Positions 1 to 6,253 of a stretch of 7,372 nucleotides of DNA are shown in pieces. A program made the position numbers and the translations under genes. Source of the stretch: Phycisphaerae bacterium (GTDB taxonomy: Bacteria; Planctomycetota; Phycisphaerae; Phycisphaerales; SM1A02); NCBI GenBank assembly GCA_016873375.1, contig VGXJ01000084.1:1-7372 (forward strand), written 5' to 3'. Positions within the stretch are counted from its first letter, which is position 1. Each line of letters starts with the position of its first letter. The notes beneath the pieces were generated by a model. That model worked only from the letters and a program-made list of their open reading frames with translations, had not been told where the DNA came from and did no database searches.

Positions 1-254
1 AGCTCGCCTTCGGCCGAGAGCCGTCGGCGGCCGAGGAGCGTGCCGTGATCGCCTTCCTTCGCGACTTCCATGCCGGCGATCCGGGTGCTCCCGGTGGTGC
101 CGCGGGCGTTCGTGACCGGGTCCGCCAGCGGGTGCAGTCGCAGACCGGTGTGGGCCTGCCGCCCGACATGCTCAATGCCTCGCCGGAGGAGCGTGCATGG
201 GCAGCCTTCTGCCAGGCGCTCTTCCAGACTGCCGAGTTCCGCTACCTCGATTGA
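1..254 (+). CDS. DUF1553 (PSD1) domain protein, C-terminal end only
   Basis: This is the last 83 residues of a protein that begins before the window; the first complete codon is at position 3 and the frame runs open from there. The fragment reads LAFGREPSAAEERAVIAFL near its start and ends in WAAFCQALFQTAEFRYLD followed by TGA. Both blocks match my memory of the C-terminus of planctomycete DUF1553 (PSD1) proteins: a 'FGR.P...E' segment, then 'W...CQAL..s.EF.Y.d' at the extreme end. In complete members this region usually follows a cytochrome-c-like domain and a DUF1549 domain, and the protein is exported. The function is not established. The next gene, 99 nt downstream on the same strand, encodes a DUF1501 protein. 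This is the usual partner in planctomycetes and strongly supports the call. Confidence 0.85.
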   Translation, partial: LAFGREPSAAEERAVIAFLRDFHAGDPGAPGGAAGVRDRVRQRVQSQTGVGLPPDMLNASPEERAWAAFCQALFQTAEFRYLD

Positions 255-342
255 TCCACCCGAACCAACTGCTTGAGTGCTCGACTCGATCCCCCCGCAT
301 CCAGCATCACCAGACCACGACGACACACGCATCCGATGACCC

Positions 343-348
343 AAGGAG
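343..348 (+). promoter_or_regulatory. Shine-Dalgarno sequence deciding the DUF1501 start
   Basis: AAGGAG lies 5 nt before the ATG at 354. It selects that codon over the in-frame ATG at 336 and the TTG at 273, neither of which has a comparable site at proper spacing. Confidence 0.8.
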
Positions 349-353
349 TTCCG

Positions 354-1790
354 ATGGACTGCAACCAACCCAGCGACTGGACCCCGCCCACGAGCCTTGG
401 CTTCAGCAGGCGCAACATGCTCGGCACGCTCTCCTGCGGCTTCGGGCTCATGGCGTTCGCCGGACTCGCCGGCGCAAGCGCGCTCCGGCTCGATGACGAG
501 GGGGCTGCTCGCCGCATTGCCTCGGGCACGCATCACACGCCGCGGGCCAAGCGCGTCATCTTCCTGTCGATGGCTGGCGGACCGAGCCATGTCGACACCT
601 TCGACTACAAGCCCGAACTCTCTGCAGCCGACGGCACGAGCCTCGGACAGGGGATCCGTCGCGGCGCCAAGCTGCTCAAGAGCCCCTGGGACTTCAAGGC
701 CCACGGCAAGAGCGGGCTCTACATCTCGTCGCTCTTTCCGGCGGTCGCCCAGCACGCCGATGAACTCTGCCTGCTGCGCAGCATGAAGACCGATGTGCCC
801 GCGCACCCGCAGGCGCAGCTCAAGATGCACACGGGCTCGTTCCAGTTCGTGCGCCCCAGCATGGGATCGTGGCTGCTCTACGGCCTCGGCAGCGGCAACG
901 ACAACCTGCCGGGCTTCATCACGATCAATCCGCAGGGTGGCGCGCAGACCTACGGCTGCGGCTTCCTGCCGGCGCCCACGCAGGGCACGCCCATCCGCAT
1001 GCAGGGCGGCGGCCGCGCCATGATGTCGGGTGCAGGCGCAGGGCAGGGTGCGCTGCCCAACATCAGCAATCCGCTGCTCACGCGCGAAGCCCAGCGCGAG
1101 CAGCTCGACCTCGTGCAGAAGCTCAACAAGGAACGCCTCAAGCGCGACCCGCGCAGCGACCAGATCGAGGGCGTGATCGAGAGCTACGAGCTTGCGTTCC
1201 GCATGCAGATGGAAGTGCCCGATGTGCTCGATGTCTCCGACGAGGATCCCAAGACGCTGGCGCTCTACGGCATCGGCGAGCAGCAGACGGATGGATTCGG
1301 CAAGCAGTGCCTGATGGCGCGCCGTCTTTCCGAGGCCGGTGTGCGCTTCGTCGAAGTCACCGCCGGCGGATGGGATACCCACCGCAACATGAAGGCCGAC
1401 CTCGAGAAGAAGTGCGGCGAGATCGACCGCCCGATTGCGGGCCTGCTGTCGGACCTCAAGCGTCGCGGCATGCTCAAGGACACGCTGGTGATCTGGGGCG
1501 GCGAGTTCGGCCGTACGCCGTACGCCCAGGGCGATGACGGCCGTGACCACAACAACAAGGGCTTCACGATGTGGATGGCCGGCGGTGGCGTCAAGCGTGG
1601 CTTCTCGTACGGGTCGACCGACCCCACCGGTGCCGAGGCCGTTGAGAACCCCATGGACATCCACGACTGGCACGCCACGATCCTCTGGCTCATGGGCTTC
1701 GACCATGAGCGGCTCACCTACAACCACGCCGGCCGCGACTTCCGCCTTACCGACGTGAAGGGGAACGTGCACACCGGCATCATGGCCTGA
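354..1790 (+). CDS. DUF1501 domain protein, Tat-exported
   Basis: The 478-residue protein starts at the ATG with AAGGAG 5 nt upstream. Residues about 17-43 form a Tat-type signal: FSRRNMLGT followed by a hydrophobic Gly/Ala-rich stretch ending near AGASA, so export in folded form is likely. The rest is a full-length DUF1501 domain. Visible conserved blocks are MAGGPSHVDTFD (residues 73-84), WDTH (340-343), GGEFGRTP (about 382-389), GRDHNN (396-401) and a C-terminal segment around HDWHATILWLMG and NHAGRDFRLT. DUF1501 is regarded as related to the alkaline phosphatase/sulfatase superfamily. The conserved Asp and His residues in these blocks are therefore plausible metal ligands, but no substrate is known. 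It follows a DUF1553 gene on the same strand and probably shares its transcript. The 3' end overlaps the opposing DUF885 gene by 11 bp. The length is normal and no damage is visible. Confidence 0.93.
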   Translation: MDCNQPSDWTPPTSLGFSRRNMLGTLSCGFGLMAFAGLAGASALRLDDEGAARRIASGTHHTPRAKRVIFLSMAGGPSHVDTFDYKPELSAADGTSLGQGIRRGAKLLKSPWDFKAHGKSGLYISSLFPAVAQHADELCLLRSMKTDVPAHPQAQLKMHTGSFQFVRPSMGSWLLYGLGSGNDNLPGFITINPQGGAQTYGCGFLPAPTQGTPIRMQGGGRAMMSGAGAGQGALPNISNPLLTREAQREQLDLVQKLNKERLKRDPRSDQIEGVIESYELAFRMQMEVPDVLDVSDEDPKTLALYGIGEQQTDGFGKQCLMARRLSEAGVRFVEVTAGGWDTHRNMKADLEKKCGEIDRPIAGLLSDLKRRGMLKDTLVIWGGEFGRTPYAQGDDGRDHNNKGFTMWMAGGGVKRGFSYGSTDPTGAEAVENPMDIHDWHATILWLMGFDHERLTYNHAGRDFRLTDVKGNVHTGIMA

Positions 1791-3714
1791 GCGCGGGGGG
1801 CGCTGCGGCCGCTTCCGCCGCGATCCACGCGCGTACGCGCGCTTCGAGCAGCGGCAGCGGCAGCGGACCGGCGCCGAGCACGGCGTCATGGAACCCGCGC
1901 ACATCGAAGCGGTCCTTCAGTGTCGCCTCGGCGTCCTGCCTGAGCCCGCGGATGCAGAGCTCGCCGATCTTGTACGCGCACGCCTGGCCCGGCCAGGCGA
2001 TGTAGCGGTCCACCTCGCGGGAGATGTTGAGCTCGCTCAGCGCGGTGTTGGCCTTCATGAAGTCGATGGCCTGCTGGCGCTCCCAGCGCAGGTGATGGAT
2101 GCCGGTGTCGACGACCAGTCGCGTGGCGCGCCACATCTCATAGAGCAGCCGGCCGAAGTCGGCGTAGGGATCCTCGCGGAAGAAGCCCATGTCGATCCCG
2201 ATGCGCTCGCTGTAGAGCGCCCAGCCTTCGACGAAGGCGGTGGAGTCGATGCCCTTGCGGAAGTGCCGCGTGCCGGTCATTTCCTCGGCCAGCATGATCT
2301 GCAGATGGTGGCCCGGCACCGCCTCGTGCAAGGCGAGCGGGATCATCTCGTAGGTCGGCCGCTGGTCGAGCGCGAAGGTGTTGGCGTAGAACCAGCCCGG
2401 CAGTCCGCCGGCGATCGAGCCGGGCATGTAGTACGCGGTGGTCTGTTGCGGCGCCATGAAGCGCGGGATCTCGCGCACGCCGTACGGGCAGCGCGGCAGG
2501 ACCTTGAAGTACCGCGGCAGCTCCGCATCCACGCGTTTGCAGATGTCGCGGTACCCGGAGAGCAGCGCGTCGGCGCTGGTGTGGTAGAAGCGCGGATCGC
2601 TGCGCAGGAAGGCGATGAAGGTCGCGAAGCGAGCCTCGGGCTCGAGTGCGCCGCGAGCGGGATCGACCGCCGTCCAGTCCGTGCGTGCGATGACTTCGAG
2701 CATTTCGGCCCGGATTCGCGCAACTTCAGACAGTCCCAACGCATGCACCTGGGCGGGCGTGAGGTCGGTCGTCGTGAAGCGTGAGAGTTCAAACGCGTAG
2801 TACGCCACACCGTCGGGTGCATCCCAGCAGCCGACGGTGGCACGGCAGGACGGCAGGTACTCCTGCTCGAGGTAGGTGCGAAGCGTGGCCATGGCATCGA
2901 GCGCACGCCCGCGGTCGCGATCCCAGTCAGCCAGGAGCGGGGCAGCGAAGAGATCGCCGTAGCGCACCGCGGCTTCCCGCAGCGGCGCACCGGTGGACTG
3001 GAGTTTCGTCGCCAGCACCGCATCGAACTGCTGCAGCACGCCCTCCATGCAGGCCATCGGTGGCAGGATGCCGCGAGCACGGCCTTCGCGCAGCCGAGCC
3101 TCGACATCGCTGATCGACTGGGGCACGGCGCTGAAGCGCTTGGCGTAGTTCGCGTAGTCCTCGGGACGCTCGAACGCCACGTGATCGGCGAACTGGGGTA
3201 CCTCGACCTGAGGACCGTTGCGCGCATCGACTGGTGCAAGCCATCGGGCGAAGTCGTAGGACCTGATGCCGAGCTCAAGTTCGCGCAGAAGCAAGTCGCG
3301 ATCCAGTCGATCGCCCGTCTCAAGCTTCGCGGCATCGATCGCCAGCAGATCCTTGCGCACCAGTTTGAGGTGCTCGGCACGCATGCCGTAACCGCGGATG
3401 CTCGCGTCGGTGATGCGATCGGCCGCGGTCGGGCGACGACGGGTGATCGCCTGCTCGGGATACTGGTGATCGACCCACCGCTCGTACTCGGTCACGATGG
3501 CCTCGAGAGCTGCCCCGGCGGCATCACGGGGGGCCATCACCGCGGTCCCGGAGCCTTCGCCGGAGGGCTCAGGGGCCCCGGAGGCCGCCGGCGCTTGAGC
3601 CTCTCTCGGGGCCGCAGGGGCTCCGCCTGATGTGCCTGTTGTGCCTGTTTGCGGTCGGATTGGGCCGGATATCAAAAGGGCAGCCGCGAGAAGGAAAGCG
3701 TGGACACAGGGCAT
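1780..3714 (-). CDS. DUF885 family exported metallohydrolase-like protein
   Basis: The predicted 644-residue protein starts at the ATG at 3714, whose first residues (MPCVHAFLLAAALLISG) form a signal peptide. The frame is open upstream to 4038, but that part runs antisense through the next gene and is not used here. Residues about 22-60 are a Gly/Ala/Pro/Ser-rich linker. The remainder matches DUF885: the hallmark HEAVPGHHLQ at residues 463-472 (H463, E464, H469, H470), then FVEGWALYSER with E496 about 33 residues on, and RLVVDTGIHHLRW, EVDRYIAWPGQACAYKIG near the C-terminus. The spacing of the HE..PGHH motif and the later Glu resembles zinc-dependent gluzincin peptidases. Hydrolysis of peptides in the periplasm is therefore a reasonable inference, but unproven. 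No Shine-Dalgarno sequence precedes the start; a TATCGT box lies 6 nt upstream. The 3' end overlaps the convergent DUF1501 gene. Confidence 0.9.
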   Translation of the reverse strand: MPCVHAFLLAAALLISGPIRPQTGTTGTSGGAPAAPREAQAPAASGAPEPSGEGSGTAVMAPRDAAGAALEAIVTEYERWVDHQYPEQAITRRRPTAADRITDASIRGYGMRAEHLKLVRKDLLAIDAAKLETGDRLDRDLLLRELELGIRSYDFARWLAPVDARNGPQVEVPQFADHVAFERPEDYANYAKRFSAVPQSISDVEARLREGRARGILPPMACMEGVLQQFDAVLATKLQSTGAPLREAAVRYGDLFAAPLLADWDRDRGRALDAMATLRTYLEQEYLPSCRATVGCWDAPDGVAYYAFELSRFTTTDLTPAQVHALGLSEVARIRAEMLEVIARTDWTAVDPARGALEPEARFATFIAFLRSDPRFYHTSADALLSGYRDICKRVDAELPRYFKVLPRCPYGVREIPRFMAPQQTTAYYMPGSIAGGLPGWFYANTFALDQRPTYEMIPLALHEAVPGHHLQIMLAEEMTGTRHFRKGIDSTAFVEGWALYSERIGIDMGFFREDPYADFGRLLYEMWRATRLVVDTGIHHLRWERQQAIDFMKANTALSELNISREVDRYIAWPGQACAYKIGELCIRGLRQDAEATLKDRFDVRGFHDAVLGAGPLPLPLLEARVRAWIAAEAAAAPPALRP

Positions 3715-3720
3715 GCGGCC

Positions 3721-3726
3721 ACGATA
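3721..3726 (-). promoter_or_regulatory. Putative -10 box for leaderless DUF885 mRNA
   Basis: On the minus strand TATCGT is followed by 6 nt and then the ATG at 3714. This spacing would put the transcription start at or next to the start codon, and there is no Shine-Dalgarno sequence. No convincing -35 box is seen 17 nt further upstream (GCGACC matches three of six). Confidence 0.35.
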
Positions 3727-3750
3727 CGCCCCGAATCCCACCAGGTCGCT

Positions 3751-3778
3751 TTGACTTGTACTGGATTGGTAATACTCT
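3751..3778 (+). promoter_or_regulatory. Possible sigma70-type promoter of the dockerin-like gene
   Basis: TTGACT (3751-3756) matches five of six -35 positions. TACTCT (3773-3778) sits after a 16-nt spacer but matches the -10 consensus weakly. The predicted start near 3785 would leave a leader of about 15 nt that still contains the ribosome binding site. The segment lies between two divergent genes, where promoters are expected. Confidence 0.35.
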
Positions 3779-3786
3779 GATAACCC

Positions 3787-3792
3787 AAGGAG
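3787..3792 (+). promoter_or_regulatory. Shine-Dalgarno sequence of the dockerin-like gene
   Basis: AAGGAG is placed 7 nt before the ATG at 3800. It is embedded in the same ten bases, ACCCAAGGAG, that precede the DUF1501 start at 339-348. Confidence 0.8.
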
Positions 3793-3799
3793 ACTCAGG

Positions 3800-4624
3800 A
3801 TGCAGACCAACATGACGACCCTCATGCCCTTCGTGGCCCTCGCCCTGACAGCGTCGGCCCACGCGACCAGCCAAGCGACTGTCCAAATCCCGGCGAACAC
3901 CACGATCCCTGCAACGGTCCGGATCGACATCACCCACAACACCTTCGGCTCAAGCAATGACACCGAAGCGCGCAACCACTCGCTGTCGGGGCCCATGCAC
4001 ATCACGATGAACCCGAACAGCCCACCCTGGGCAAACATCGGCCAGGACTCGATGAATCTGACTCTCGGTCCTGCTCTCTACAACTTCCAGTTTTTCTGCT
4101 TCCCGTTCATCGGTTGCCAGAACTTGAATGTCAACCTGAGCTCGGTCGTCATCACCATGACGGCCCCGGCAACAGCCCCACTGAGCGGCACCGGCAACTA
4201 CGCCATGTCCAATGTCCCGGTGAATCTGAACGCGGTGTACTCGACCACCGGCATCGATACCGGGAGCTATCAGATCGACCAGGCTGCAAATGTGACCATC
4301 AGCGGGCGCCTGACGCAGACCGCTGGAGTCGCCAAGATCGATCAGTTCAGCCTCGGCTCGCTGATCTTCGATGTGCCAGCGGCGAGCCTGCCCGCCAACG
4401 TGGCTTCGATTCGCCTGACGATCACCCCGAATCTCTCGCAGGTGGCCCTCACTGGACCCTGGTCTGTGATTCCCAGCCCGGACTTCAATGGCGACGGCTT
4501 GGTGAACGGTCTCGACCTGGGGATCCTGCTCTCGGCTTGGGGCTCGGAGCAGGGCGACATCAACGGCGATGGCTTGACCGATGGCGCCGATCTTGGCTTG
4601 GTGCTGGGCGCCTGGACCGGCTGA
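3800..4624 (+). CDS. Secreted protein with C-terminal dockerin-like calcium loops
   Basis: The 274-residue protein starts at an ATG with a good ribosome binding site. Residues 1 to about 25 (MQTNMTTLMPFVALALTASAHA...) form a signal peptide. Residues about 26-225 are rich in Thr, Ser, Asn, Ile and Val with alternating hydrophobic residues, suggesting a beta-sandwich domain, and contain a Cys pair in FCFPFIGCQN. I do not recognise this domain. The C-terminus holds two EF-hand-like loops, DFNGDGLVNGLD (228-239) and DINGDGLTDGAD (253-264), each followed by a hydrophobic helix ending in AWG or AWTG. The ligand positions 1, 3, 5, 9 and 12 are all D or N. Such a tail resembles dockerin type I repeats and is common at the ends of exported planctomycete proteins. 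Calcium binding is likely; a cohesin partner or a surface anchoring role is only inference. It is divergent from the DUF885 gene and followed by a terminator-like hairpin. Confidence 0.85.
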   Translation: MQTNMTTLMPFVALALTASAHATSQATVQIPANTTIPATVRIDITHNTFGSSNDTEARNHSLSGPMHITMNPNSPPWANIGQDSMNLTLGPALYNFQFFCFPFIGCQNLNVNLSSVVITMTAPATAPLSGTGNYAMSNVPVNLNAVYSTTGIDTGSYQIDQAANVTISGRLTQTAGVAKIDQFSLGSLIFDVPAASLPANVASIRLTITPNLSQVALTGPWSVIPSPDFNGDGLVNGLDLGILLSAWGSEQGDINGDGLTDGADLGLVLGAWTG

Positions 4625-4651
4625 GCCCTCGCACGAATCGCTCGGCCGAGC

Positions 4652-4667
4652 CCTGCCCACGGGCAGG
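4652..4667 (+). repeat. Inverted repeat after the dockerin-like gene
   Basis: CCTGCCC and GGGCAGG form a perfect 7-bp stem around two bases. There is no T-run behind it, so on its own it is a weak terminator. It may protect the mRNA 3' end or act together with the hairpin at 4684-4711. Confidence 0.4.
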
Positions 4668-4683
4668 TTGACGACCGACCACG

Positions 4684-4711
4684 CACGGGGCGCCTCGACG
4701 GGCGCCCTGTG
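4684..4711 (+). terminator. Terminator-like hairpin between dockerin-like and ACT genes
   Basis: CACGGGGCGCC and GGCGCCCTGTG form an 11-bp stem with one G-T pair and the 6-nt loop TCGACG. It is followed by a weak T-containing tail (TCGTTTCGCT). It lies 60-90 nt after the stop of the dockerin-like gene and just before the ACT gene, where a terminator is expected. The short T-tract makes its efficiency uncertain. Confidence 0.5.
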
Positions 4712-4720
4712 TCGTTTCGC

Positions 4721-4726
4721 TACACT
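4721..4726 (+). promoter_or_regulatory. Putative -10 box for near-leaderless ACT gene mRNA
   Basis: TACACT lies 9 nt before the ATG at 4736 and there is no Shine-Dalgarno sequence, so the transcript may begin at or within a few bases of the start codon. No matching -35 box is visible. Confidence 0.3.
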
Positions 4727-4735
4727 TTCTGCGCG

Positions 4736-5200
4736 ATGGCCCAGCTGAGTCCAGAGACCGAGCAGGGGTATTCGCCCCCAACCGTGCGCCAGTTCAGCGT
4801 GTTCCTGGACAACAAGGTGGGCAAGTTGCTCGAGCTGCTGCAAATGTGCGAGCAGAATGGGCTGCAGATCGCGGCCTTCAGCGTGCTCGATTCGAGCGAT
4901 CACGCCGTGGTGCGCATGATCTTCACCAACGCCGATGCGGCGCGTCACACGCTGCGCAAGAACCAGAACACCTTCAGCGAGAGCGACCTGCTCGTGGTCG
5001 AGATGATTCGTGGCCAGACCGTGGCCACCGTCTGCCTTCACTTGTTGGCGGCCGAACTCAACATCCGGTTCTCGTATCCGTTGCTCACGCAGCGCGATGG
5101 CGCACCGGCGGTCGCCCTGGCCGTCGATGACAACACGCTGGCGGGGCAGATCTTGCTGCGCAAGCGTTTCACGCTGCTGGGCGAGGAAGACCTGGGCTGA
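4736..5200 (+). CDS. Tandem ACT-domain protein, probable amino-acid sensor
   Basis: The 154-residue protein is predicted to be cytoplasmic, without signal or membrane segment. Residues about 17-82 form a first ACT domain with the typical 'F..N..G.L' turn (VRQFSVFLDNKVGKLLELL; N26, G29, L31). Residues about 88-150 form a second, including CLHLLAAELNIRFSYPL and ending in FTLLGEEDLG. ACT domains usually bind small ligands such as amino acids at a domain interface. Proteins with only ACT domains are thought to regulate partner enzymes or act as sensors; the ligand cannot be told here. The ATG at 4736 is preferred to the in-frame GTG at 4709. The GTG lies inside a terminator-like hairpin and would add only nine unconserved residues. 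No Shine-Dalgarno sequence precedes either. It converges on the pterin synthase gene with a 3-nt gap and shows no visible functional link to it. Confidence 0.88.
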   Translation: MAQLSPETEQGYSPPTVRQFSVFLDNKVGKLLELLQMCEQNGLQIAAFSVLDSSDHAVVRMIFTNADAARHTLRKNQNTFSESDLLVVEMIRGQTVATVCLHLLAAELNIRFSYPLLTQRDGAPAVALAVDDNTLAGQILLRKRFTLLGEEDLG

Positions 5201-5203
5201 AGC

Positions 5204-5980
5204 TCACTCGGCGGCCGGGACCGTTGCGCAGGTCTTGGCGGTCTCCCAGACGGTCACGGACACGAGGTCGAGCCCAACGGCTCGCAGCGGAGCCTGCAGC
5301 AGGTTGCGGCACACGAGCGCGATGTGCTCGACGCTTGGGTTGAGCTCCGCGAACTCCGGGCAGTCCCGGTTGAGGTGCTTGTGGTCGAGCCGCGCCATGA
5401 CCTCGCGATCGACGACGGTCTCGAGCGTGGCCACGGTGTTGGCAACCGCGGGGATGGTCGCGACCGTCACATCGAGCCGGTAGTTGTGGCCGTGGCCGTT
5501 GGGATTGCTGCACTTTCCGAAGAGGGCATGGTTCTCTGCGTCGCTGCAGCCAGGCAACGCCAGCCGGTGGGACGCCGAAAACTCGAAGGACACTTGCACA
5601 AGAAGACGTTCGGGCATGTCGGGGTTCCAGTGGTAGGCGTGTTGTGGACTCACGCGGAGCGAAAGGGCTGAAAGCGGTGGCAGCGAAGCCCTGGCACAGG
5701 CGGCCGCAAGGGAGCGCATGCACTCGGCAGTCTCGATGGCGCCTCGCCAAGTGGGGGCCCACGAGCGGACAGCTGCGTCAATCGGCGTGATGCTGACGAG
5801 GTAGCCCGTGTGGTCGGGTTGCCCGCGGCACTGCACGGTCCACTCGACGTACCGGGTCCCTGCAAGAAGCGGCGGTACGGAACCGTATCCGTTGCTTCCG
5901 TGCGAGCCGTCGCTTGGCCACGCCATGCGCACGGTACGGGAGAGACTTGCCGTGAACTGTCGGAGGGCGGCTTTCGTCAT
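5204..5980 (-). CDS. Bimodular 6-pyruvoyl-tetrahydropterin synthase/QueD-family protein
   Basis: The 258-residue protein has two halves. Residues about 127-258 are a complete PTPS/QueD domain. FEFSASH supplies H138, FGKCSNPNGHGHNY supplies C157, H163 and H165, LDHKHLN supplies D199 and H200, and E218 and E246 match the conserved Glu positions. H138, H163 and H165 are the expected zinc ligands and C157 the catalytic Cys. The family converts 7,8-dihydroneopterin triphosphate to 6-pyruvoyl-tetrahydropterin (biopterin route) or 6-carboxy-tetrahydropterin (queuosine route). The C-x5-HGH spacing resembles the animal biopterin enzyme, whereas QueD usually has C-x3-HGH. Residues about 13-118 (LSRTVRM..., GTRYVEWTVQCRG, HTGYLVSITPID) look like a second copy of the fold lacking the zinc His and catalytic Cys. 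Usual single-domain members have 120-150 residues, so this is a fused or duplicated form. The start has no Shine-Dalgarno sequence; the next Met, residue 19, would cut into the conserved TRTVR-like start. Confidence 0.87.
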   Translation of the reverse strand: MTKAALRQFTASLSRTVRMAWPSDGSHGSNGYGSVPPLLAGTRYVEWTVQCRGQPDHTGYLVSITPIDAAVRSWAPTWRGAIETAECMRSLAAACARASLPPLSALSLRVSPQHAYHWNPDMPERLLVQVSFEFSASHRLALPGCSDAENHALFGKCSNPNGHGHNYRLDVTVATIPAVANTVATLETVVDREVMARLDHKHLNRDCPEFAELNPSVEHIALVCRNLLQAPLRAVGLDLVSVTVWETAKTCATVPAAE

Positions 5981-6010
5981 GGAAGCTGTCGAGGGAACAC
6001 CAAAGGTGGG

Positions 6011-6039
6011 TTGACTCGTTGTTCTTTCAAGTCTATCGT
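6011..6039 (+). promoter_or_regulatory. Sigma70-type promoter upstream of terminator
   Basis: TTGACT (6011-6016, five of six -35 matches) and TATCGT (6034-6039, four of six -10 matches) are separated by exactly 17 nt. The predicted transcription start is near 6046. This is the best-looking promoter in the window. It points toward the lipoprotein/ABC genes, with a strong terminator only about 15 nt after the predicted start. Confidence 0.55.
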
Positions 6040-6045
6040 CACTCT

Positions 6046-6098
6046 GACGGACCCCCGGAAGGGCTCGGCGTGAGCACTGCTCCGCCGGGCCTTTTTTC
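6046..6098 (+). ncRNA. Candidate ~50-nt RNA or attenuated leader
   Basis: The segment lies between the predicted start of the promoter at 6011-6039 and the T-run of the terminator at 6092-6097. If both signals work, the main product is an RNA of about 50 nt made almost wholly of the terminator hairpin. Read-through would give the 5' leader of the lipoprotein mRNA. The bases CCCCCGG before the stem could pair with the GGG of its 5' arm, a possible but weak alternative fold. I do not recognise any known RNA family. Confidence 0.3.
6059..6097 (+). terminator. Strong intrinsic terminator ahead of the lipoprotein gene
   Basis: GGCTCGGCG (6062-6070) pairs with CGCCGGGCC (6083-6091) with one G-T pair. 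Inside, GAGC and GCTC (6072-6075 and 6079-6082) continue the helix around a 3-nt loop after a single bulged T. Six T follow at 6092-6097, and two A at 6059-6060 can pair into the T-run. The orientation is plus strand, yet the nearest upstream gene reads the other way, so it does not end an obvious coding transcript. Confidence 0.8.
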
Positions 6099-6253
6099 TT
6101 GCCCCGATGTTCCTATCCATAGAACACGGTTATGCCCCGAACCAGTTCGTTTCCTTGCAGAGGCCCATGATGCAGCACCCAGACCTGGCGACTTCGATTT
6201 CCTGTGCCGAAATGGGTTGTGATCGTGCAGGAGTTCCAACTGATCGCCTTCAC

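Larger units (their letters stand above)
5981..6253. other. Gene-free spacer with promoter and terminator
   Basis: This 273-bp stretch separates the minus-strand pterin synthase from the plus-strand lipoprotein gene. The first 120 bp contain the plus-strand promoter and terminator listed separately. From 6100 to 6253 the lipoprotein frame is open back to an ATG at 6107, but the added 49 residues have no recognisable motif and precede a good signal peptide, so I treat them as non-coding. No clear promoter for the pterin synthase was found on the minus strand (TTGAAA is present, without a good -10 box). Confidence 0.6.

Noticed and set aside
273..353. Upstream TTG and ATG (336) starts for the DUF1501 gene
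   Set aside because: The ATG at 354 has AAGGAG at ideal spacing and places the Tat motif about 17 residues from the start, as expected.
1888..2784. 298-codon open frame on the plus strand
   Set aside because: It is antisense to the conserved core of the DUF885 gene, with Arg/Gly/Val-rich composition and no motif.
3631..3648. Tandem 9-bp repeat TGTGCCTGT x2
   Set aside because: It lies in the low-complexity linker of the DUF885 protein (encoding TGTTGT) and is explained by repetitive codons, not by a regulatory or mobile element.
3715..4038. N-terminal extension of the DUF885 frame by 108 codons
   Set aside because: It would run antisense through the promoter and signal peptide of the dockerin-like gene, and it precedes a good signal peptide that starts at 3714.
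3950..5041. Long open frame (363 codons) on the minus strand
   Set aside because: It lies antisense to the dockerin-like and ACT genes, which have clear domains and, in one case, a strong ribosome binding site. The protein has no recognisable motif and a composition typical of GC-rich shadow frames.
6107..6253. Extension of the lipoprotein gene to ATG 6107
   Set aside because: The added 49 residues would precede a clear lipoprotein signal peptide and would prevent normal export. Its start lies 10 nt after a terminator T-run without a ribosome binding site.
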